A DNA stretch of 64,000 nt from Paracoccaceae bacterium. Its GTDB lineage: Bacteria > Pseudomonadota > Alphaproteobacteria > Rhodobacterales > Rhodobacteraceae. Under the pieces are notes generated by a model, which did not search any database, was not told where the DNA came from, and was given only the letters and a program-made list of their open reading frames with translations. Below, in pieces: positions 8,205 to 17,131 of this stretch; the stretch's first letter is position 1, and each line of letters begins with the position of its first letter. Both the position numbers and the translations under genes were made by a program. The stretch is from contig JAIXPH010000063.1 of NCBI GenBank assembly GCA_027486345.1, positions 1 to 64,000 on the forward strand, given 5' to 3'.

Positions 8205-9310
8205 GCCCTCACCTCGAACAGGCTGCCCGGCGCGAGTCGCGCCTTCAATGCGTCGTCATCCCAGTCTATCCCCAACCCCGCCTTTGTGGGGGCCAATGCA
8301 AACCCACCCTCGCGCGCCATGGGGGCCGCGATCTCATCCAGCTGCGGGATGTATTCCAGCCACGGCGCGTTCGGAACGGCGCAGACCAGACTGACATGGA
8401 TCTCCATCAGGAAATGCGGGCAGATCGACAGGTTATGCGCCTCGGCCATGTGCGCAACCTTGAGCCACGGCGTGATGCCCCCCACCCGCGCCACATCGGC
8501 CTGCACGATCCCGCAGGCCTCGGCGGCGATGTAGTCGGCGAACTGGCCCGGGGAATAGAGGCTTTCCCCAACGGCAATCGGCACGCGGGATTGCCGCGCA
8601 AGGCGCGCATGGCCCGCGATGTCGTCGGCAGGCAACGGTTCTTCGAACCAGCCGATGTTGAGGCGTTCCAGCAAAGGCAGTCGTCGTGCGGCCTCGGGCG
8701 CGGTCATCGACTGGTTGGCATCCGTCATGATCTCGTAACTTGGGCCAAGCGCGTCTCGCACCGCCTCTAGCCGCGCGGCATCGCCCGCGACCGTGGGCTT
8801 GCCGATCTTGATCTTCGACCCCAGAAACCCGCCCGCCCGCATCGCCAGCGCATCCTCGACCAGCGCGGCCGGTTCCAGATGCAGCCAGCCGCCTTCGGTC
8901 GAATACATCGGCACGCGCGACTTGGCCCCGCCTGCCAGTACATGCAGCGGCAGGCCCGTCCGCGTGCCCCGCAGGTCCCAGAGCGCCGTGTCGATGGCGG
9001 CCAGCGCCAGCGACATGATCGGACCCACCGCGGTGGCGTGGCTCACGAACAGAAGATCGCGCCAGATCGCCTCGATCATGCCGCCCTCGCGCCCCATCAG
9101 CGCGGGCAGCAGCGTATGTCGCAGCAGGGCCAACACAGAAGGGCCGCCATCCCCGATGGTGTAGCTGTAGCCCCGGCCTGTGGCGCCCTCGGCATCGGTC
9201 AGGGTGACGAAGATCGTCTCCTGGCTCTTGAAGCTCTGGATCGCGTCGGTGCGCTTCGCCTTGGGGACAAGATCGACGAGGAAGGCCTCGGCCCGTTCGA
9301 TGCGCGGCAT
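8201..9310 (-). CDS. Enolase-superfamily (mandelate racemase/muconate lactonizing) sugar-acid dehydratase
   Basis: 369 aa. The C-terminal barrel shows the expected residues: KIKIGK (KxK general base) near residue 165, TDANQ and WFEEPL (metal ligands D and E), and VGESLYS (third ligand). PHFLMEIH near residue 300 carries the likely catalytic histidine. Together with a mutarotase, an oxidoreductase and a lactonase-like amidohydrolase it fits a dehydratase for a sugar acid such as L-rhamnonate, L-fuconate or a relative. Exact substrate not provable from sequence. Confidence 0.9.
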   Translation of the reverse strand: MPRIERAEAFLVDLVPKAKRTDAIQSFKSQETIFVTLTDAEGATGRGYSYTIGDGGPSVLALLRHTLLPALMGREGGMIEAIWRDLLFVSHATAVGPIMSLALAAIDTALWDLRGTRTGLPLHVLAGGAKSRVPMYSTEGGWLHLEPAALVEDALAMRAGGFLGSKIKIGKPTVAGDAARLEAVRDALGPSYEIMTDANQSMTAPEAARRLPLLERLNIGWFEEPLPADDIAGHARLARQSRVPIAVGESLYSPGQFADYIAAEACGIVQADVARVGGITPWLKVAHMAEAHNLSICPHFLMEIHVSLVCAVPNAPWLEYIPQLDEIAAPMAREGGFALAPTKAGLGIDWDDDALKARLAPGSLFEVRA

Positions 9311-9313
9311 GGT

Positions 9314-10399
9314 CTAGACCCTCAGGCTTGCGCCGGTATCGGCGTCGAAAAGGTGGCACTTGTCCAGTGCGATGCCAAAGCGCAGCACCTCGCCCGTCCG
9401 TACTGGCCGGGGGTTGAGCATCTTGGCCTGCACCTCGGTCCCGGCGAGCGTGGCGAAAAGCAGCGTCTCGGTCCCCAGCGGCTCCGTCAGGGTCACAGGC
9501 ATCTCGACCAACGCCATATGGGCGGTGGGCGGCATGGAATGGCCCTCGGGCATGATGTTGTCGGCCCGGACACCGAACTGCACCGCCTGTCCCTCGCGCG
9601 CCGTCAGGCCCGGCGGCAGGGGAATGACGGTGCCATCCGCCAGCCGCAGCCCGCCACTCCTCACGGTCGCGGGCAGCAGGTTCATCGGGGGAGAGCCGAT
9701 GAAGGTCGCGACAAAGGCATTCACCGGGCGTTCAAACACTTCAAGCGGCGTGCCAATCTGCACGATGTGGCCGTCGCGCATGATGACGATGCGGTCGGCC
9801 AGCGTCATCGCCTCGATCTGGTCATGGGTGACATAGATGATCGTGGTGCCGACCTTCTGGTGCAGGCGCTTGATCTCCACCCGCATCTGGGTGCGCAGCT
9901 TGGCGTCCAGATTCGACAGGGGCTCGTCGAACAGGAACACATCCGGGTGCCGCACGATGGCGCGCCCCATCGCCACCCGCTGCCGCTGCCCGCCCGACAA
10001 TTGCCCCGGCTTGCGGTCCAGAAGCGGCGTCAGCGAAAGGATTTCCGCCGCCTGATCCACCGCGCGCTCGATCTCGGCCTTGGGGCGCTTGGCGATGTAG
10101 AGCGAAAAGCCAAGGTTCTCGCGCACCGTCATGTGCGGGTAAAGCGCGTAGTTCTGGAACACCATGCTGATGTTGCGGTCCCGCGGCGGCAAGTCGTTCA
10201 CCACCCGGTCGCCGATCCGCACACGGCCGCCCGATATCTCTTCAAGCCCCGCGATCATCCGCAGCGTGGTGGATTTGCCGCAGCCGGACGGGCCCACCAG
10301 CACGACGAATTCCCCATGCGCGATGTCGAGGTTGATCGCATGGACGACCGGCAGCGCCCCATAGTTCTTGACGACGTCCTGTAGGACAACTTGAGCCAT
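9314..10399 (-). CDS. Carbohydrate ABC transporter ATP-binding protein (UgpC/MalK type)
   Basis: 361 aa. Walker [10 protein letters not shown] near residue 37, Q-loop region [13 protein letters not shown], signature [16 protein letters not shown], Walker [14 protein letters not shown] and the switch histidine in [12 protein letters not shown] are all present. A C-terminal OB/TOBE domain follows after about residue 240. It energises uptake through the two permeases encoded just upstream in the same operon. The gap to the downstream enolase gene is 3 bases. Confidence 0.96.
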   Translation of the reverse strand: MAQVVLQDVVKNYGALPVVHAINLDIAHGEFVVLVGPSGCGKSTTLRMIAGLEEISGGRVRIGDRVVNDLPPRDRNISMVFQNYALYPHMTVRENLGFSLYIAKRPKAEIERAVDQAAEILSLTPLLDRKPGQLSGGQRQRVAMGRAIVRHPDVFLFDEPLSNLDAKLRTQMRVEIKRLHQKVGTTIIYVTHDQIEAMTLADRIVIMRDGHIVQIGTPLEVFERPVNAFVATFIGSPPMNLLPATVRSGGLRLADGTVIPLPPGLTAREGQAVQFGVRADNIMPEGHSMPPTAHMALVEMPVTLTEPLGTETLLFATLAGTEVQAKMLNPRPVRTGEVLRFGIALDKCHLFDADTGASLRV

Positions 10400-10402
10400 G
10401 AC

Positions 10403-11269
10403 TTATCCTTTAACCCCGCCGAAGGTCAGTCCGGCGATCAGGTGCTTCTGCACGAGGAAGGTCAACACTAGCGCGGGCAGGATCATCAGCACCGCCAGCG
10501 CGCACATGCCGCCCCAGTTGAGGGTGAATTGCGAGGTGAAATCCATCAGGCCCACCGGCATGGTCTTGGAGTTCAGCGACCGCGTCAGCTGGCTGGCCAA
10601 GGCATATTCGTTCCAACTTGTCAGGAAGGCGAAGATGCCCGCGCTCGCGATTCCCGCCCGCGCGACCGGAAACTCGACTTTCCAGAACGCCTGCCAGCGG
10701 GTGCAGCCGTCGATCTCGGCCGCCTCGGCAAGTTCCTTCGGCACCTGCCGGAAGAAGCCGTCGATCAGCCAGATGGTGAAGGGCACGTTCAGCGCGACAT
10801 AGACGAGGATCATGCCAAAATGCGTGTCGATGATCCCAAGACGGCCATAAAGGATGAACAAAGGCAGAGACAGCGCCACGCCTGGCACGGCTCGCGTCAC
10901 CATCAGGCCCACGAAGATCGCGCTTTTGCCGGGGATGCGATAGCGCGCGAAGGCATACCCCCCGGCCATCCCGACCAGAAGTGCGATGACGGTGGAGGTC
11001 AGCGAAATGACCAGCGAGTTCCAGAAGTAGGTCAGCACCGGCACGCCGCCTTCACCGATCCCGCCGAACATGGCGCGATAATGGTCAAGGTTCAGCTCGG
11101 TCGGAATCCAGACCGGCGGCTTGGCCATGATTTCCACGGTGGGGCGGAAACTGTTCAGCACGACCCAGAGGCCGGGAAGGCATATGATCGACATCGCCAG
11201 AAAAAGGCCGATGAAATGTGCTGCCGTCAGAAGGCGGCGGCGAAGGCGATGCTGACGTCTAACATCCAT
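10403..11269 (-). CDS. Carbohydrate ABC transporter permease (MalG type)
   Basis: 288 aa from the ATG at 11267-11269, four bases after the first permease stop. It has six predicted membrane segments and the cytoplasmic EAA loop (ELAEAAEIDGCTRWQAFWKV) near residue 190, which contacts the ATPase. The C-terminus LTFGGVKG is typical of this family. A longer reading upstream would overlap the preceding permease and is not favoured. Confidence 0.95.
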   Translation of the reverse strand: MDVRRQHRLRRRLLTAAHFIGLFLAMSIICLPGLWVVLNSFRPTVEIMAKPPVWIPTELNLDHYRAMFGGIGEGGVPVLTYFWNSLVISLTSTVIALLVGMAGGYAFARYRIPGKSAIFVGLMVTRAVPGVALSLPLFILYGRLGIIDTHFGMILVYVALNVPFTIWLIDGFFRQVPKELAEAAEIDGCTRWQAFWKVEFPVARAGIASAGIFAFLTSWNEYALASQLTRSLNSKTMPVGLMDFTSQFTLNWGGMCALAVLMILPALVLTFLVQKHLIAGLTFGGVKG

Positions 11270-11273
11270 CGGG

Positions 11274-12227
11274 TCAGTCCCCCATACCGAGGCTGGTCCG
11301 CGCCGAAGACAGCTTGCGGAAGAAGTGGACGGTGAAGGCGATGGACAGGAGGATCGCGATATAGCCCATCGCATTCGCGTATCCCATGCGGGCATCCACA
11401 TAGCCGGTGCGCCCGATCAGGGTCCACAAAAGCTCGGTCCGCCGCGCCGGGCCGCCTGCCGTCATCACCTGAACGATGTCATAGGCCCGCGCGACGTCCA
11501 GCGACCGGATTGCCATGGCGATGTAGATGAAGGGCATCAGGAACGGCAGCGTCACATAGCGGAAGGTCTGCCACGGCGTGCAGCCATCGACCCGCGCGGC
11601 CTCGACCGGGTCCTGCGGGATGGCGAAAAGGCCCGCAAGGATCAGGATCGCGAAGACCGAGGTCGAGGTCCACACCTCGGCGGTGACGATCGCGATGAAG
11701 GCGAGGTTGCCGTCCACCAGCCACGGGATCGCCACATCGGTCAGACCCAGCGACTGCAGCGCGTTGTTCAGAAGGCCCACATTGTCGTTGAAAATGAACT
11801 TGAACTGGAAGCCCACGAGGATGGGCGAGAACATCATCGGAAACATCATGATCGTGCGCAGAAGGCGCTGCCCGTGCGTGACCTTGGCCACCATCAAGGC
11901 CAGCCCCAGCCCAAGCAGCATCTCAAGGTTCAGCGCCACCGTCAGCAGCAGCACCGTGCGCCCGAAGGCCGCCCAGAAATTGGCGTCCCCAATGGCCTTC
12001 TCGTAGTTGAAGGTCCCGATCCAGCGGGTGATCGTCTCGGGCCGTGTCAGCTGGAAGGCGGTGAAGCTGGAATAAAGGCTCAGGACCAGCGGGATCGCGA
12101 CCACCGCAAGCAGGATCACGAAGGCCGGCATCAGCAAGACCAGCCAGGGTGGAAGACGCATCCGGTACATCAGGTTCTTTCCGGCAGAAGGGAGAAGCGG
12201 CGCCGGGGAGACAGGCACCGCTTCCAT
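11274..12227 (-). CDS. Carbohydrate ABC transporter permease (MalF type)
   Basis: 317 aa with six hydrophobic segments. The first is PPWLVLLMPAFVILLAVVAI at about residue 27, and the EAA loop PVEAARVDGCTPWQTFRYVT is near residue 225. It pairs with the downstream permease. The gene starts 20 bases after the binding-protein gene, so the order is binding protein, permease, permease, ATPase. Confidence 0.95.
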   Translation of the reverse strand: MEAVPVSPAPLLPSAGKNLMYRMRLPPWLVLLMPAFVILLAVVAIPLVLSLYSSFTAFQLTRPETITRWIGTFNYEKAIGDANFWAAFGRTVLLLTVALNLEMLLGLGLALMVAKVTHGQRLLRTIMMFPMMFSPILVGFQFKFIFNDNVGLLNNALQSLGLTDVAIPWLVDGNLAFIAIVTAEVWTSTSVFAILILAGLFAIPQDPVEAARVDGCTPWQTFRYVTLPFLMPFIYIAMAIRSLDVARAYDIVQVMTAGGPARRTELLWTLIGRTGYVDARMGYANAMGYIAILLSIAFTVHFFRKLSSARTSLGMGD

Positions 12228-12246
12228 TTGCGCTTATGATGTCGGG

Positions 12247-13557
12247 TCAGTAGACGCCGTTCTCGCGCATCAAGCCGTCCACGGCGTCGGATGCGGCCTG
12301 CAGGGCCTCATCCACCGTCTTGTCGCCAAGGATGGCAGCCTGCAGTTCCGGATAGATCAGGTTAGAGGCCTCGATCCAGTAGGGGGTCTTGGGCACCGGG
12401 AAAGCGGTCTTACCCGTCTCCTGGAAGGCGGCCAGCACTTCGGACTTGTAGGGATCCGATGCGGCGGCGGCGATCACATGCTCCCAAACGGCGGTGCGGG
12501 TCGGCAGCGGTCCGGCTGCGGATTCCAGCTTCTGGCTGTCGTCATTCGTGAGGAAGTCGACCAGAGACGCGGCGGCCTCCTTGTTGGCGCAGGCTTCGGT
12601 GACCGAGAAGCCATGGAAGCCCGACCACCCCGTCCGGACGCCCGCCGCGCCCTTCGGTGCGGGCGCCACGCCCACATTGCCCGAGGCCTTGGACGCCGCC
12701 GGATCGTTGAAGAAGCCTGACCAGCCCGGCCAGTCGAGGTTCAGCGCGATGGTGCCCGAGGCAAAACCGTTGCCGAGGTCATCCCAGAGATAGTTGGTGG
12801 TGCCAGGGGGCACGGCGCCAGCCTTGTAGAGGTCAACGAACCACTGCAGCGCCATCTTGCCCTGATCCGAGTTGAAGGCGGGCGAGAAGTCGTCGTTGAA
12901 CATCGCGCCGCCATCGGCCACGATCATTTCGTAGAACCGTCCCGTGATCCCCTCTTCCTTGCCCGCATATTGGGTGCCGTAGAAGTTGGGCGGATCGGCA
13001 AAGAAGATGGCCTGATCGCGCACCTGATCCCATGTTTCCGGTACGGCCAGGTCATAGCCGTATTTCGCCTTGAACGCCTCGGCCTTGGCCGGGTCGGTGT
13101 AGAGCGACTTCTGGTAATACAGCGCCGAGACGTCGAACTGCGCGCGCGGCAGGATCAGAAGCTTGCCGTCCAGAGTTGCAGCCTCGATATGCGCCGGCAC
13201 GAAACCCGCAATCGTCTCTGCCGGCACCAGCGGCGTCAGGTCGGTGTAAAGCTGCGGATACTGCGAAGCGAAGGACGAATGGTTCGACCCCACGCACCAA
13301 GAGATCGAACCCGCCGCGATGTCCGCCTTGAACTCCTTGTCCAGCTCGAAGTGGTTCTTCTGGCTGACGATGTTCACCTTGGCGCCCGTCTTGGCCTCCC
13401 ATTCCGGGATGCGCGCATAGAGCGCCTCGTACTGCTGGCCGCCGATCAGCTTGGCGTCGATGGTGACACCCGCAAACTCGCCATCGGCGAGTGCGGCCGA
13501 GGCAAGGCCAAGCCCCGCCAAAAGTGCCAGCACGCTGCTGGCCGCAAATGTCTTCAT
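12247..13557 (-). CDS. Carbohydrate ABC transporter periplasmic substrate-binding protein
   Basis: 436 aa from the ATG at 13555-13557, preceded by a good GGAGG. Residues 1-23 (MKTFAASSVLALLAGLGLAS ending ALA-DGE) form a Sec signal peptide. The rest is a type 1 extracellular solute-binding protein (PEWEAKTGAKVNIVSQ; later NLDWPGWSGFF and NDDSQKLESAAGPLPTR). It is the first gene of the minus-strand operon and therefore probably its most abundant product. The sugar bound is unknown; the neighbours suggest a 6-deoxy sugar or its acid. Confidence 0.95.
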   Translation of the reverse strand: MKTFAASSVLALLAGLGLASAALADGEFAGVTIDAKLIGGQQYEALYARIPEWEAKTGAKVNIVSQKNHFELDKEFKADIAAGSISWCVGSNHSSFASQYPQLYTDLTPLVPAETIAGFVPAHIEAATLDGKLLILPRAQFDVSALYYQKSLYTDPAKAEAFKAKYGYDLAVPETWDQVRDQAIFFADPPNFYGTQYAGKEEGITGRFYEMIVADGGAMFNDDFSPAFNSDQGKMALQWFVDLYKAGAVPPGTTNYLWDDLGNGFASGTIALNLDWPGWSGFFNDPAASKASGNVGVAPAPKGAAGVRTGWSGFHGFSVTEACANKEAAASLVDFLTNDDSQKLESAAGPLPTRTAVWEHVIAAAASDPYKSEVLAAFQETGKTAFPVPKTPYWIEASNLIYPELQAAILGDKTVDEALQAASDAVDGLMRENGVY

Positions 13558-13615
13558 GGCATTTCCTCCCTGGCTGTTGCCGTGCCGTCTATGACCGCAC
13601 CTCGCCCGCACTTGT

Positions 13616-13688
13616 TTTCATATTCAGAACGATGTTTCATGTATAAATGGCATTGCAAGATGGCGTCAAGCTGCGTTTAAATATGAAA
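13616..13688. promoter_or_regulatory. Divergent promoter region with TTTCATAT/ATATGAAA repeats
   Basis: The AT-rich gap between the binding-protein gene (-) and the amidohydrolase gene (+) contains TTTCATAT at 13616-13623, its inverted copy ATATGAAA at 13681-13688, and a further TTTCATGTAT at 13635-13644. The pattern suits a regulator controlling both directions. The nearby IclR protein is the obvious candidate, but the motif differs from the palindrome at 2902. Confidence 0.3.
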
Positions 13689-13721
13689 TAGGCTATCACT
13701 TGCAAAACCCGGGAGGGCGAA

Positions 13722-14558
13722 ATGATCTTCGACACCCACCTGCACCTGATCGACCGGTCGCGGCTCAGCTACCCTTGGCTGGCAGGTCTCCCGCCGCTCG
13801 ACCGGGATTGGGATTTCGACTCCTACCTCGCCACGGCGGCCCGGATCGGAATCACCGATGTGCTTCACATGGAGGTTGATGTCGCTGACGCCGACATCGA
13901 CCGCGAAACAGCCTGGGTCGCCGAGTTGATGGCCCGTCCCGGAAGCCCGCTGCGGGGCGCGATCAGCGCCGCCCGGCCGGAATCCGAGGGGTTCGAGGCC
14001 TGGCTGGAGCGGATCGACCGGCGCGTCGTGCGTGGGGTGCGACGCGTGCTGCATGTCGTGCCGGATGATCTCTCGCAAAGTGACCTGTTCCGCCGCAACA
14101 TCCGCCGACTGGGAAAGGCGGGCCTTCCCTTCGACATCTGCATGCTGCAGCGCCAGTTGCCTCTTGCGATCGACCTTGCAGATGCCTGCGCAGACACGGT
14201 CTTCATTCTGGACCACTGCGGCGTTCCCAACATCGCTGGCGGGCGGTTCGAAGACTGGGCAAACGTGATCCGTCAGATCGCGGAGCGACCGAATGTTAAC
14301 GCGAAGCTGTCCGGCATCAGCGCCTATGGCCCGCCCGACTGGACGCTTCAAACGCTTCGACCCTATGTGAGCCACCTGATCGACGCCTTCGGCCCGGGTC
14401 GCATCGTCTGGGGTTCGGACCGTCCGGTCTGCACCTTGCAGTCCTCATTGTCCGAATGGGTCGCAACGACACATGCTTTGCTTCAGGATCAGGATTCGGC
14501 GGATCGTGCGCAGATTCTTGGCGGCAATGCCCGGCGGATCTGGTTTAACGCAGGCTAA
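13722..14558 (+). CDS. Amidohydrolase family protein, lactonase type
   Basis: 278 aa, starting at an ATG preceded by GGGAGGGCGA. MIFDTHLHLIDRSRLSYPWL has the metal-binding HxH of amidohydrolase-2 enzymes, ILDHCGVPNI holds a further histidine, and VWGSDRPVC gives the catalytic aspartate. It resembles L-fuconolactonase/L-rhamnono-lactonase and 2-pyrone-4,6-dicarboxylate lactonase relatives. Divergent from the sugar ABC operon, it would open the lactone formed by a sugar dehydrogenase before the enolase-superfamily dehydratase acts. Confidence 0.85.
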   Translation: MIFDTHLHLIDRSRLSYPWLAGLPPLDRDWDFDSYLATAARIGITDVLHMEVDVADADIDRETAWVAELMARPGSPLRGAISAARPESEGFEAWLERIDRRVVRGVRRVLHVVPDDLSQSDLFRRNIRRLGKAGLPFDICMLQRQLPLAIDLADACADTVFILDHCGVPNIAGGRFEDWANVIRQIAERPNVNAKLSGISAYGPPDWTLQTLRPYVSHLIDAFGPGRIVWGSDRPVCTLQSSLSEWVATTHALLQDQDSADRAQILGGNARRIWFNAG

Positions 14559-14571
14559 TGTTGATTGGCGG

Positions 14572-15660
14572 CTGACGTTGCCCCCCACTCTTTATCCAGC
14601 GTGAGCGGGCCTCCGGGCTTAAGTTTCGCCGGTCTGGGCGGGTTGGGGGCCGCAGGACGGGGCTGGCGCGGTGCTATGCGGGTTGCGCAGCGTCAGGCCG
14701 CGTTGCTGGGTGAAGGTTCGGGCAAACGCGGCCGGGGTCAGCCAACCGCGGCGCGAGCGGGGTCGTGATGCCAGTCAAAATGCCGAACATCCACGTCGGT
14801 CAGGATCGCGTTCGTGGCGAACTCGGACATTGTCGGACCAGATGATCAGCGCATGCTCCAAGGCGCTGGCGGCGGTCGCAGCCATGCCGGACCGCGCCAG
14901 ATGCCAGCCCGGCAGCTTATGGGTGTCGCAATCGATGACCGGGGCGAATGTGGTCCAGCCGTCACGGCCCGCCCAGACCCGGCACAGGCCGGTGGACCAG
15001 CGTCCATTCGGCGCAGTCGCAACGGAGGGCACCGCTTCGATGCGGAGCGTATTCCGATCGGGCGCTTGCGGACCTGCCAGCCCTTGATCTGGATCGAGGC
15101 CGCGAACGCCATGGGTTCGAGAAAGCGGCCGAGGGCGTTTCACCGCGTTCTTGGCGACGCCAAGAAGTGAGGCCACCGTGCGATGGCCGAAGAACGGTTC
15201 CTTCTCGATCATGGGTTGATCGGGTCGGTGAAGCGGGGATCGACCTGCAGCGCAGCTTTGGTCGGCTTGTCATGGACCATCTGCCGCGGCACGCCAAACG
15301 ATGCGCAAAGCTTGGTCAGCGGCGCCGCGATCCCATCGGGCCTGAGACGTCTTTTTGGGCGCGGAGGTCCAGCATGGCCTTGCCGCAAGCCTCCTGCAGG
15401 TTCTTCAACTGCTTCTCGTATCGCGCGCGGGTTTGCACAGGGTTCGCCCGCAGCGCAGTCTCCATGCCCCGCTGGGCGTCACCGACCCAGCCTTCGATCC
15501 CGGGCGGCGACAGGTCAAAGGCCCCAGAGGCCTCCGAAACCGTCGTCTCGTCCTGACTGATCCCAACCACCAGCGCCCCTCGGCGGCTGTCTTGGATCGA
15601 TGGCTTTCTCTGCCTCGATCCGCATCGCCGTCCCCCGTTTGATGCTGTCGTCCATCGTCA
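14572..15660 (-). pseudogene. Degenerate IS3-family transposase (OrfA and OrfB remnants)
   Basis: On the minus strand, OrfA-like sequence (TTVSEASGAFDLSPPGIEGW, then EACGKAMLDLRAQKDV) lies around 15300-15600. OrfB-like sequence follows in shifting frames (IKGWQVRKRPIGIR; GRWSTGLCRVWAGRDGWTTF; LPGWHLARSGMAATAASALE; then LTPAAFARTFTQQRGL). Several frameshifts interrupt it and no full transposase can be read. One end (TGACGTTGCCCCCCAC at 14572) looks like an IS3 terminus; the other end is not recognisable. It is a different element from the one at position 1. Confidence 0.8.
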
Positions 15661-15700
15661 CACTCATCGCTACGTTCTTCGTTGTAGCATGAGCGGATAT

Positions 15701-16474
15701 TCACTGGGTCGATACCATCCCGGCCTCGGGGGAGGGCGGGTTGGGGATGGACAGATAGGCCTCTGCCGGGATGCGACACAGTCCTTGCACCCCCAGCGCC
15801 GCACGGTCCTCTGGCGCCAGCGCCGCAATGGCCGCGGACACCGCGGCAAAGACTGCCTCGGCATCGATCCCTGACGCGCAGATGTAGGGAAGGCCGGGGG
15901 TGGGTTCGGTCATGGCCACCACCCGGACCGCCGCCGCCGCAGGCTGCGTGCGCGCCAACAGCCGGAAGGTCACCGCATCCAGCGATGCCAGATCCGCCCG
16001 CCCCTCGGCCACCGCCGCAAGGGATGCCGCATGCGACCCGGTCGCGATCCCTGCCGGAAAACGAAGCCCCAGCGCCGCCGCATGGTTTTGCGGTGCCGCC
16101 CAGCCCGATTGCGACAGCGCGTCGTTATAGGCGATGGCCACCCCGTCGAAGGCCGCCAAATCCCCACGCGGATCATCCTTCCGCGCGATCAGCACCGAGC
16201 GGTAATGACCCGGCGGGCAGCCCTCCACCCCGAAATCCGGCGTGCCCACCAACTGGACCTTGCCATGCAGCCTCGCGCGATAGGGAAAGCCGCAGGTCTG
16301 CGACAACACCAGATCCGGTGACATCCACTGCGGCATCAAATCCGCGTCGCCCCGCCGCAGCGTCTCTGGCGCATCGATCCCGCCTGCGCGCAAGCCGTCG
16401 CGGATCAATGCCCAATAGCGGTCCGTTGCCCCGGTCAAGTCGGGGCGGTCATACATCGGCAGGGCGGCAATCAT
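15701..16474 (-). CDS. PhnD-like phosphate/phosphonate substrate-binding-fold protein
   Basis: 257 aa from the ATG at 16472-16474, which overlaps the TerB gene by 4 bases. The fold is read from MIAALPMYDRPDL, LSQTCGFPYR, GHYRSVLIARKDDPRGDLAA and GSHAASLAAVAEGRADLASL, typical of PhnD-type binding proteins. There is no signal peptide and no transporter gene beside it, so it may act in the cytoplasm or reflect a family with another role. The stop lies about 40 bases from the IS remnant. Confidence 0.8.
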   Translation of the reverse strand: MIAALPMYDRPDLTGATDRYWALIRDGLRAGGIDAPETLRRGDADLMPQWMSPDLVLSQTCGFPYRARLHGKVQLVGTPDFGVEGCPPGHYRSVLIARKDDPRGDLAAFDGVAIAYNDALSQSGWAAPQNHAAALGLRFPAGIATGSHAASLAAVAEGRADLASLDAVTFRLLARTQPAAAAVRVVAMTEPTPGLPYICASGIDAEAVFAAVSAAIAALAPEDRAALGVQGLCRIPAEAYLSIPNPPSPEAGMVSTQ

Positions 16475-16920
16475 CCGCGTTCCGCCCCCCGTTCGGCGCG
16501 CTGTCGGGCGAGGTTGGATTCCACATCCGTCAGCCCCAGCAGATTGGCCACCATCCGCAGCAACCGATCCTCCTCGGCATCGCGGCTGCCATCGGCCAAG
16601 GCGACCGACCACAGCGCCTGCATCAGTCCGGCGCGATCCTCCAACGCAGTGGCCGATTTCAACGCCCGCGTAAATCGGACGGTGTCGGGGGCCTGCGCCT
16701 CCAGCTCTTCCGCCTCGGCGCGCAACCGTGCCACGGCAAAGGCGTCCAGATCATAGCGCGCGGCAAGGGCGCGGTCGATCAACTCCACTTCTTCTGCGGC
16801 GTAAAGACCATCCGTCTTCGCCACCCGCACGAGGAGTGCGGCCAAGGCAAGGCGGGCGTCCTGATCGGGCAGGCGGTCTGGGGCGGGCGCGACGAGGGCG
16901 CGGAGGATCGTTTGCAACAT
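16471..16920 (-). CDS. TerB-family protein
   Basis: 149 aa from the ATG at 16918-16920. It is helical and acidic, with two repeats of the TerB pattern: ALAALLVRVAKTDGLYAAEE (about residues 27-46) and MQALWSVALADGSRDAEEDR (about 100-119), which is the putative metal-binding DG..EE arrangement. TerB proteins are linked to tellurite resistance and to envelope stress, but in Rhodobacteraceae they are widespread housekeeping genes of unknown function. It is coupled to the PhnD-like gene. Confidence 0.88.
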   Translation of the reverse strand: MLQTILRALVAPAPDRLPDQDARLALAALLVRVAKTDGLYAAEEVELIDRALAARYDLDAFAVARLRAEAEELEAQAPDTVRFTRALKSATALEDRAGLMQALWSVALADGSRDAEEDRLLRMVANLLGLTDVESNLARQRAERGAERG

Positions 16921-17020
16921 GATCCGAGGATAGGCGACCGCGTCGACCACGACAAGCCGCCCCGCCCTCACGCCTCTGCGACCGCCGCTTTCCCCGTTGC
17001 CCAAATATCCTGCAGGGGGA

Positions 17021-17122
17021 GTCGCCCGGTCCGACGGGCGACGGGGGCTGCACAAGCCCCCCTTGCCTTGTGCCGCGCTGTGCGCGGGACAAGGCGCATC
17101 GCGTGCGCCCGCCTGCGGGCGC
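17021..17122. repeat. Tandem hairpins in the phzF-terB gap (REP-like)
   Basis: Three GC-rich inverted repeats lie in a row: GTCGCCCG/CGGGCGAC at 17021-17042, GGGGGCT/AGCCCCC at 17043-17061 and GCGCCCGC/GCGGGCGC at 17105-17122. They stand between two genes of the same strand, where they could end or dampen transcription or protect an mRNA end. The CAAATATCC followed by GC hairpins resembles intergenic repeats seen often in Rhodobacteraceae; that comparison is from memory. Confidence 0.5.
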
Positions 17123-17131
17123 GCCATCGGA

